Below are positions 55,736-64,000 of a DNA stretch of 64,000 nucleotides, in pieces (position 1 is the first letter of the stretch; each line of letters begins with the position of its first letter). The notes beneath the pieces were generated by a model. That model saw only the letters and a list, made by a program, of their open reading frames with translations. It had not been told where the DNA came from and ran no database searches. The position numbers and the translations under genes are program-made. The stretch is taken from the NCBI RefSeq assembly GCF_029407905.1, contig NC_073627.1:130957697-131021696 (forward strand). Reading direction: 5' to 3'. Origin of the DNA: Bubalus kerabau. Lineage: Eukaryota; Chordata; Mammalia; Artiodactyla; Bovidae.

Positions 55736-56262
55736 TAAACCATCTCTAGCTTCCTCTCCACTCTTAATGCTCTTGAACTGACTGCTTCTCCCCTCCCCTC
55801 CACACCTCATCACATCTCCCCATTGCCTCCAGTCCTTTCAGTCAGTTCAGTTCAGTTCAGTTGCTCAGTCATGTCCGACTCTTTGCGACCCCATGAATTG
55901 CAGCACGCCAGGCCTCCCTGTCCATCACCAACTCCCGGAGTTCACTCAGACTTACGTCCATTGAGTCGGTGATGCCATCCAGCCATCTCATCCTCTGTCG
56001 TCCCCTTCTCCTCCTGCCCCCAATCCCTCCCAGCATCAGAGTCTTTTCCAATGTGTTAACTTGCCCAGAATATTCTGTCTGCCTGGAAAACTCTTATTTA
56101 CAGTTTTTCTCAAGATCTGGTTCTTATGCCACCTTCTCTCTATGAAATTAACCTATTCTTCATCTGGACTCCCCACACATTTATCACTGACTTCTAACAT
56201 CATTCTAGCATTTCCACCTCCTCCACAAAATAATGAGCTCTTTTTGTTTTATAGTTAGAGAA
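55736..56262 (+). mobile_element. L2 LINE relic, split by BovB copy E
   Basis: L2-like text on the left (aaccatctctagcttcctct ... cctcatcacatctccccatt) and right (cagaatattctgtctgcctg, ctcaagatctggttcttatg, ccacacatttatcactgact) of the BovB fragment. Confidence 0.55.
55837..56053 (-). mobile_element. BovB LINE copy E, 3' end only
   Basis: About 217 bp covering the last ~60 codons of ORF2 (MEKTLMLGGIGGRRRRGRQR ... REAWRAAIHGVAKSRT, 55869-56051) and the cagttcagttcagttgctca tip. The coding part is intact and close to copies D and F, so it is recent. Truncated at the SLEKTL position. No clear TSD. Confidence 0.92.
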
Positions 56263-57785
56263 ACTATGGCCCCCAAAGTCTAAATGATTTACTCAAATGA
56301 AAGTTTACTCCGTTTATCAATAGCAGAGACAGGTCTAGAAGACATTCTAAAACTAGGGCTCATGCCCATGATAAAATGTATACTGCTGCCTTTGGCTACA
56401 GAGAAGCATCTGCTGGGCTGAACCCATGACTGTCTTTGAGGTTAAAGCTGTACCCCACAAAGGACCTGTTCTGCACTGGGGGACAGAGCCAACACTCTAG
56501 TTGGTGGGCCTGCGAGTGTCTGCGTCGAGGGGCTGGGTGGAGATGTTTCGGCTTTGCTCGAAGGATGGCCTGTGGAGAGGAAGTGCCACTCCGATTTGTG
56601 AGTCGCCCATTTCCGCTCCACAGAGGCTTTGTCAAGTAGGAGCCTGTCAGCTCTCATCTCCATCTCTCTTACCCCTGGGGCCAAAAGTCAAATTCGGTTT
56701 CTGTGCACTTGTTTGATTTTTAGTGGCTCCTCTGGCAGCCCCAGCTCCAGAACCTTAAGCAAGTGGCTTCTTTTGAAAGTTTAAGGTGGAAATCTCTGAG
56801 CTGGTCCCGTGCTTCCTCTGACAAGTGTGTAATCGATGGGAAATCTCTCACTGGAGGCTATCCTTTCCTGAGTCTTGCTAAAAGGCACTTTGAGCAATGG
56901 GAAGTGCTCTTAGAGACCTTTTACAATGGACTGAGCTGGGCTAAAATCGTCACCTTTTTCCTCCTGGGTGACCATTCACTATCACCAACCTTTCTGGCAA
57001 CTGGAGAAGAATGTGAAGATACAGACAGAAAAGAAATCATTCGCTTAATACATACAGGACAGAATGTTCTTAGGGATGGGCAGGAAAGCAGTGACTTGGA
57101 AGAAGTTTGTGAAGGGTGGGTGGATGCTGCACCTTTGGGCTTTGGTCTTCCGCCTCCAAGTATCCTCTCTCCCAGGGTTCTCTGCTTTTGATTCCTGGGG
57201 CCACCACCACATCTGGCCCTTCCCTACCAACCCCATAGGGAACACAAACCCTTTCCCTGTTTCTCTTGAACATAATTAAAACAGGCTAATACTTTCCAAA
57301 GGGGCTTCACTGACACACTAAAGATAACAAACAGAAAATATCAACAGCATTGGAAACCATCCAGCTTACTAAGGGTCACATCTCGATCCCAAGAACCCCA
57401 GGAACAGGTTTAAGAGAACTTCATCAAGCTTCCCCTGATGCCGTATCCTGCTCCACCCTAGTCTTGCATCTTCCTTCCCCTGCAGGTCCCCTGCCCTCCT
57501 CTCAGCTAGAAGGCCTCCAGGTACCATTCTGCTTTTGAAACCTGGAAGGTGGTGTGGAGGATGCTTTCATTCAAATCAAATCATAGCAGGAAGGAAACCA
57601 GTCAGGAGACAATTGAAATCTAAATTAAGGCAGTAGAATAAAAAATGTAAGAAATATTTAGGAGTCAGAATAAGTAGAATTTGGGGACCTATTAGATACA
57701 GGGTGGAAGGGTTGAATCTTCCCTTTCTCGTCTTTTAAGGAATCTGTTAAATTTAAGTTGAATTCCCTATACCTTTTGAATGTTG
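56263..57785. other. Unique stretch without recognised repeats
   Basis: A CpG-containing patch lies at 56480-56620. A 142-codon plus frame (56763-57191) begins with ATG but shows no domain or homology I recognise. I leave it uncalled. Confidence 0.4.
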
Positions 57786-57986
57786 GAAATGATACTGCTA
57801 AAAAAAGAAAAAAAGCTTGGGGCTGGTGCACTGGGATGACCCAGAGGGATGGTATGGGGAGGGAGGTGGGAGGGGGGTTCAGGATGGGGAATACGTGTAC
57901 ACCCGTGGTGGATTCATGTTGATGTATGGCGAAACCAACACAATATTGTAAAGTAATTAGCCTCCAATTAAAATTAAAAAAAAAGA
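57786..57986 (+). mobile_element. Bovine-type L1 3' UTR end
   Basis: gctggtgcactgggatgacc, gatggtatggggagggaggt, ggtggattcatgttgatgta tggcgaaaccaacacaatat, then the tip attagcctccaattaaaatt and a poly(A). Confidence 0.9.
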
Positions 57987-58069
57987 ATTGGAAAGAGGGG
58001 AAGCACAGAGACACAAGGGGTAGATCAAAATTTTGTTATTAATGAAGACATATGGAATGGCATGTCACC

Positions 58070-58690
58070 TTCTAAAAGTATAATTTATTAAGGTATATTT
58101 TACATACAATAAAGTTTCCACACATTAAGTGTATAATTGAGTTTTGACAAATGCATACATCCATATCAATCAATATAAAGAACATTTCCACAACCTCAAA
58201 AAAAAAAAAAATCCCCTTGTGCCCTGTCCAGTCAATAGCTCCACTCCCATCCCTAGGCAACCACTGATCAGCTTTCTGTAACTAGAAATTAATCGTGCAT
58301 GTTCTAGAATTTCATATAAATGAATCACATAGCATATAATCTTCTGTGTCTGATCTTCTTTCATTTAGCAATGTTTTTGAGATTCATTCCCATGTATCAT
58401 TTTATTTTATTGCTGATTATTATTTCACCATTCAGATATATCACAATTTGTTTATCCATTCACCTACGGATGGACATTGAGCTGCTTTCAGTTTTTAGCT
58501 GTTAGAAACAAGCTGTCCTGAACATTTGTATGCAACTTTTTGGGTGAACATGTATTTCCATTTTCTTAGGAAAATACCTTTGAGTGGAATTGCTAGATCA
58601 TATGGAAAGTACATGTACATTTAACATTATAAGAAGCTGGCAGCTCATTTGTTAAATTACAGAACACTTCCTATCACTATTTACCATAAT
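58070..58690 (-). mobile_element. Old L1 (L1M-type) relic
   Basis: Reverse-strand L1 3' UTR and ORF2-end phrases: attaaggtatattttacata, gagttttgacaaatgcatac, atgaatcacatagcatataa, ttgtttatccattcacctac ggatggacattgagctgctt, gtggaattgctagatcatat. Confidence 0.75.
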
Positions 58691-59024
58691 TCAAGGATGA
58701 AGGAAAAACAAATTTGGCCCAATACTACTTGAATTATCATAAAATTTAAATTAGTGGCATCTGAATTAATGAGATTGAGCCATTATAAAATGTTAAATTA
58801 ATATAAAAATGGTTTGAATGTTTAATTCATATGAAAAGAGTGGTTGTAAAAGAGTATGATAGGTACCAAGGGAAGAGAAATTTTGTGAACTTTGTATATT
58901 TCCACCCAGAAAAGAACAGCAATACATTGTTATTTTTATCAATGGGATTCAATTATATAAAATAAAACTGTGATGTGCTCTAAAAATGTACATAGGGTAT
59001 TACTGTTTTACTTTAATGGAAACT
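58691..59024. other. Unique AT-rich stretch
   Basis: Nothing recognised. Confidence 0.4.
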
Positions 59025-59034
59025 ATCATGGGAC

Positions 59035-59964
59035 TGGTTCCAAATAGGAAAAGGAGTTTGTCAAGGCTGTATATTGTCACCCTGTTTATTTAACTTATAT
59101 GCAGAGTACATCATGAGAAACGCTGGGCTGGAAAAAGCACAAGCTGGAATCAAGATTTCCGGGAGAAATATCAATAACCTCAGATATGCAGATGACACCA
59201 CCCTTATGGCAGAAAGTGAAGAGGAACTAAAAAGCCTCTTGATGAAGGTGAAAGAGGAGAGTGAAGAAGTTGGCTTAAAGCTCAACATTCATAAAACAAA
59301 AATCATGGCATCTGGTCCCATCACTTCATGGGAAACAGGTAGGGAAACAGTGGAAACAGTGTCAGACTTTATTTTGGGGGGTTCCAAAATCACTGCAGAT
59401 GGTGACTGTAGCCATGAAATTAAAAGACGCTTACTCCTTGGAAGGAAAGTTATGACCAACCTAGACAGCATATTCAAAAGCAGAGACATTACTTTGCCAA
59501 CAAAGGTCCGTCTAGTCAAGGCTATGGTTTTTCCAGTGGTCATGTATGGATGTGAGAGTTGGACTGTGAAGAAGGCTGAGCGCTGAAGAATTGATGCTTT
59601 TGAACTGTGGTGTTGGAGAAGACTCTTGAGAGTCCCTTGGACTGCAAGGAGATCCAACCAGTCCATTCTAAAGGAGATCAGCCCTGGGTGTTCTTTGGAA
59701 GGAATGATGCTAAAGCTGAAAGTCCAGTACTTTGGCCACCTCATGTGAAGAGTTGACTCATTGGAAAAGACTCTGATGCTGGGAGGGATTGGGGGCAAGA
59801 GGAAAAGGGGACGACAGAGGATGAGATGGCTGGATGGCATCACTGACTTGATGGACATGAGTTTGAGTGAACTCCGGGAGATGGTGATGGACAGGGAGGC
59901 CTGGCGTGCTGCGATTCATGGGGTCGCAGAGAGTCTGAGACGACTGAGCGACTGAAGTGAACTG
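59035..59964 (+). mobile_element. BovB LINE copy F, 5'-truncated, young
   Basis: TSD atcatgggac at 59025-59034 and 59965-59974; its last bases may be shared with BovB. Truncated at the gactggttccaaatagg point, the same as in copy D. 3' tip gcgactgaagtgaactg. Confidence 0.95.
59041..59955 (+). pseudogene. BovB ORF2 remnant with two stop codons
   Basis: From the QIGKG region through YADD (59185-59196), GSKITADGDCSHEIKRRLLL and VVMYGCESWTVKKAER to the C-terminal region. The in-frame TGA at 59584-59586 is the same site as in copy D. A second TGA at 59746-59748 replaces a glutamine or arginine codon. Endonuclease and fingers are absent. Inactive. Confidence 0.88.
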
Positions 59965-60619
59965 ATCATGGGACCTGTAGCATTGTAAACATTATAAGCA
60001 TTGTTTTGCTTATAAAATCATGTGGATCCAGTATATGCTATGATATCATCTTTCTGAGGTGACTCGGCCAGAAAGCTGGGACATGTATGTTGCCAGATAA
60101 GCCAGAAACTTGGAAAATTATAGCTCACCTCTTCTTAAGGATTCCCCTGTGAGCGGGAGCCTTAACATTGTCTCTAGGGGACTAACATCTCCAGGAGCAG
60201 CCTAATCATTGGCCCAGACACTTCTTTAGAAACTGATTGACGGCAGCTGCCAATCTAGATAATCACCAGAGAGCCCCAATTAAAGCTCTCTGACCATCGA
60301 TCTTACCACCAGGGCTTGGGACTTTAATATAAATCCACAAGTGGAAAAAAAAATTACCCCCTGAGGAAAAAAGCAGTGTTTTTATAGTAGGCACTATATT
60401 ACACAGCCATATTATACATTATTTATAATTCCTAGATCCATTTTAAACCCATCTTCTTAAATGTTGCATTGTTAGTCTAGTAAGATTGTTACTTAGAACC
60501 TTTCTTTTCCCAATTCTTCACTTTGTAAAGGGACATAGTAAATCTGGAAGAAAATATAAATGAAGGGGTATTTTTAGAATTGACAAAAATAGGAACTATT
60601 TTAAAGTGATCTGTACTAT
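59965..60619. other. Unique stretch with one perfect hairpin
   Basis: A 9-bp inverted repeat ttataagca (59992-60000) / tgcttataa (60007-60015) around a 6-nt loop. No gene or repeat recognised. Confidence 0.45.
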
Positions 60620-61040
60620 TGTCATTGCTGGGACCTTCATTTCATTAACCTCCTAAGGAGGAAGTGCCCAATGTTTTCACTAATCCTCCAGATGAGGCCA
60701 AGTTTAAAATACACTCTCCCTATAAGGATTATGTGAGGATGTTAAAACTTGGCCAGAAAGGTGACAAGCTATCTTGATAATTGAGACAATTCTGGAATTT
60801 GGCTGGTCTGTCCAACTGCTACGAACTAATGGTGGGTAATCAAACACAGCAGGTCTGCGCAGATACAGGCAAATGCCAAACAGCTTTCTGTATGCACAGA
60901 ATTCAGCTTAATTAGTCACAGAGGAGAAATAGGCACATTTAAGCTAATCCAAGAAATCGTTATTGTTCAAGTTGCATTCATACAAACATAAAAATTGTTG
61001 TCCTCTTAAAACAAGCAGCTCCTACCTGCAAAGGGAGGGC
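60620..61040. promoter_or_regulatory. Candidate conserved non-coding element
   Basis: Repeat-free, with dense homeodomain and SOX words: taatta (60909-60914), the OTX/PITX-type taatcc (60945-60950) and SOX-type attgtt (60962-60967). Function is inferred from motif density only. Confidence 0.3.
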
Positions 61041-61754
61041 ACAGGAGAGAGTCATCTGACCTTTATATAAAAAAACTGTCCAGAGGATGCATTCTCTCCA
61101 TCATTTCTTTTTGTAGCTATATCCCAGGCTTATTTCTCAATAGCTCTATTTCACCCCATAGATGATAAATGTATGGTGCACGCTAACTCAAGAGTGGCTA
61201 CTGACAAGAAATACAAATGGACTTTTAAAGTGTTTGGGTAGTTTTTCGGATGAAGAGCTACAGGTGCTGCTGGGAAAAGGAGATATAGACCTGGCTATTA
61301 AGTCAGGGCTTTCTATGACTGTGTTGAGGGGAGGGGGGCAGTCTTTATCGACAACTGGAACAGGAATGGCAAGTGAGGGTTTTCCTGTTGTCCCAGAATT
61401 GCCACTAAGACTGAGCGGTGAGCAAAAGGCACTCAGTGTCCCACTTTCTAAGTCCTGATCTCTCCAGGGAGGCTTTGGGTGGTTGCGCCCAGCCACAACA
61501 ACACAGGCTTATTCAGAGAGCTAATTCCAGAATTAGCCATCCCACCCATCCCCATTCCTCCCATATCCCCACCTCACAGGAGAACAGGATGTGGAGGTCA
61601 GAGAGGGTCAGCCCTGTGGGTGGTGCTGCGTTCACAGAGAGCAGCTATTCCCTTTCATGAGTAAGGTTAAGGAGAGCCTTCCTGTTCTTAGACCATCTTG
61701 AAGTGATGTACTTCCGCTCTCTAACTATTAATATACACAAAGGTAGGAGGTGCC
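61041..61754. other. Unique non-coding stretch
   Basis: Overlapping frames at 61162-61496 on both strands are short and unassigned. Nothing recognised. Confidence 0.4.
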
Positions 61755-61756
61755 AA

Positions 61757-61972
61757 GGGGCTTCCCTTGTAGCTCAGTTGGTAAAAAGTCTGCCTGCAAT
61801 GCAAGGGACCTGGGTTCCATTCCTGGGTCAGGAAGATCCCCTGGAGAAGGAAATGGCAACCCACTCCAGTATTGTTGTCTAGATAATCCCATGGACAGAG
61901 GAGCCTGGCAGGCTACAGTTACAGTTTATGGGGTTGCAAGAGTCGGACACGACTTAGCAATGAAACCATCAC
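61757..61972 (+). mobile_element. Bov-tA SINE
   Basis: Head ggcttcccttgtagctcagt tgg, degenerate B box ggttccattcc, body ggaaatggcaacccactcca, tail gacacgacttagcaatgaaa. A local 6-bp duplication (acagtt, near 61916-61927) is copy-specific. Confidence 0.92.
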
Positions 61973-63654
61973 CGGCAGTGCCTACAAGAAGTGGGGCTGA
62001 CATCTCATTGATTATCACTGTTTAGGCTGTGAAACTTGAATGAGAAAAAGAGAGAGAGTCTCCCCATCTGTGTAGGTGTAAGTGGTGGTGGGGGCTACAG
62101 CCCCGACTGCCCCCACAGAGAGGACAAAGAGGCATCTGCATCAGAGGAACATCATAGGAAAGCCACCAGCTGGGGTACAGTTGGAATTTTCTTTCGAATC
62201 TGTCAAAAGATCTTTAATGCACGAGGTTGATGTTTGGGCACAAGTCCCTTTCCACCTGACACGTAGGAGCCACTATTGTCCTCCCCAAAATGATAGAAGA
62301 TGAGGTAGAATAGCAGGCATCCAGCCCAGAAGGCCATTGCTGTACCCAGTTGCATAAAGAGACATCTGTACCTCTCTCCTCCCTCCTCCCCTACCTGTAC
62401 CCAAAGCTCAGCACCCAGAAGGTGGAAGGGAAGGTATTTGAAGCCACATGCAGCTTCCCTTCCCTGGGTCCCAAGTGCTCAGGGCAGAGGTGCTGGCCTG
62501 TGCGAGGGTTATTCCTTCTCTGTCCCTGGATGAAAATCTAACAAGTCCCACAGCCTTCCTGGGCACTCTCGGGTAACAAAAAGTCCTGATGTTTTCACTC
62601 ACAAAGGTGTTTTCCTTTCGGCAAATAATGACCAATTAACCTGCTTCATTCATTCAAACATTGCTTCATTCAGTGTTAAACCTCTCCACTCCCCTCCCAG
62701 TCCTGGTAGGCCTCCGGCCTGGAGGCTGTGGTGGGTCAGCTGCATTCCTAATCTTTCCCCATCTGGCTCTTCTACTTCTTAGCCACTCACTGGGCTGTCT
62801 CTGGGGTTGGAAATAAGATGAGGGGTAAAGAGAGAAGTGAGGGACAGGAAAAGGGTTCCCTGACTGGGTAGATGCAATCCACCCTTTGAGCAGGGTGGAG
62901 TACCATTGCTGATTCTGTCTCCTGAGTGATGCTTTCAAAAGCAACTCAGGGACCTCCCCTCTGTAGACTCTGACTGTGCTCCCTTGATGTGAGTGAAGCC
63001 CACTTCAGCCCCTGTGTATCTGGGGATCCTTCCTATTGTATTTTCAGGCAGTCCTCTCTGGGGGAGTCCAAGATGATCCCAGGCTAACTCCTTGCACCCT
63101 CTTTCTACTGAGGCCATATCTGGTCCCTGAAATATCCTCATCCAGCCAGTTCCCCACCGTTAATGGAAGCCCTTGGCTCCTGACACAGTCTCCAATCTGT
63201 GCCCATAAACCCTTTTAGTAGGTTCTTGGTTGTGAATTGACTTTAGACTAATTTGTGGATTTTTGTCTGATAGAAATGCAAATGACTTTTGTTTGGTGCA
63301 ACAGATACTTCAATGGGTTATGATTTCTGGTCCTATTGGAAACTTTTCTATCTAATCCTTCAGTCTTTACATTGCTACAAATACTTAGCTTCTCAAATGC
63401 TCTTCTAAATGGTTTTAACATCTTAGTGGATCCCTCATGGATTAGCAAGTTGAATAAAATATTTGACTTGTGTTTATTTCATACTTGAAAGAGTCATAAT
63501 TTTATCTTTTTGAAAATCATTCCTTACCAAGATTAAAATCCAACACTTTCTGCTAAGAAATTCTATTACCGTTTGATGACAGTACTACCTTACCTGTCTA
63601 TAGCAATTTATAGTATGCAGCTGCTTTCCTACGGTGAGACGCTCCTTGAGGACA
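61973..63654. other. Unique non-coding stretch
   Basis: No gene or repeat recognised over about 1.7 kb. Confidence 0.4.
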
Positions 63655-63865
63655 GAAGCGGGCCGTCTTGTGCACCATTGTGTTCCTTCTGCCTGGCATA
63701 GTCTCTAGTACAAAATAGGAGCCCAATGAATATTTGCTTTGAATCTCATTTGGTGTTCTCATGAGGTAGAGAGATTCACAAATGAAATGTATTTGGATGG
63801 CTTGCCCAGCGTCACACAGGTAGTGAATTAAGAACACTGGAACTCAACCAGACCTTATTTCTAGG
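63655..63865. repeat. L2 3' end followed by a reverse MIR
   Basis: L2-like cttctgcctggcatagtctc and ggagcccaatgaatatttgc (63690-63740). Then reverse MIR: ggatggcttgcccagcgtca cacaggtagtgaatt (63790-63830). Confidence 0.6.
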
Positions 63866-64000
63866 GCAGTGCTTTCTGAGGATGCTACAATTGTCTCTCA
63901 TGTTATAAACAACCTCTTAATACCCCCATACAAATTAGAAATACTTCCTGGCTAAAAGCTTCCTTAAGTGACTGCTTCTGTTAGGATGCTTCTAAAAAAT
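63866..64000. other. Unique end of window
   Basis: Nothing recognised. Confidence 0.4.

Noticed and set aside
56763..57191. 142-codon ATG-initiated frame, plus strand
   Set aside because: No domain, no repeat origin and no transcript signals. Insufficient to call a gene.

Overview
The window is nuclear, non-coding DNA from a ruminant, most likely a bovid. The evidence is its interspersed repeats: six 5'-truncated BovB (RTE-clade) LINE copies, about nine Bov-tA SINEs, three BOV-A2 dimeric SINEs, one CHR-type SINE and three L1 tails of the bovine L1 type. These lie among relics shared by all placental mammals (MIR, L2, old L1, MaLR/ERVL-type LTRs, hAT DNA transposons). The species within the Pecora cannot be fixed from this sequence.

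I find no host protein-coding gene, exon or RNA gene that I can support. The longest open frames are BovB ORF2 remnants (29259-29900 minus; 53353-54279 and 59041-59955 plus) or chance frames in repeats. The window reads as intergenic or deep-intronic DNA.

Layout. 1-4970: mostly unique, with a palindromic MITE-like relic, MIRs and CA tracts. 4970-6430: an L2 relic split by BOV-A2, then an MLT1-type LTR split by L1 tails. 6.5-16 kb: MIRs, L2 scraps, two Bov-tA and one BOV-A2. 16.8-19.4 kb: unique. 20.7-27.5 kb: many L2 and MIR relics around a candidate enhancer (22080-22400). 26.1-29.1 kb: old LTRs. 29-34.9 kb: BovB copies A and B, a large CA microsatellite, and a 438-bp composite insertion inside BovB B. 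37.2-41.3 kb: old L1, BovB C and a CHR SINE with an extended 3' part. 42-52.4 kb: MIR, L2, LTR, L1 and SINE nests, with repeat-free, motif-rich stretches. 53.3-59.97 kb: BovB copies D, E and F. 60-64 kb: mostly unique, with a candidate conserved element and one Bov-tA.

Nesting gives relative ages: ruminant SINEs and BovB sit inside MIR, L2 and MaLR relics, often with readable target-site duplications (TSDs). The points most worth a second look are the composite BOV-A2 insertion with possible 3' transduction (33510-33947), a similar CHR case (38884-39324), two plus-strand BovB copies that share a stop codon and a 5' truncation point, the duplicated Z-DNA-prone CA block (30902-31012), and three repeat-poor segments carrying developmental transcription-factor motifs. 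I saw no convincing new biological system.
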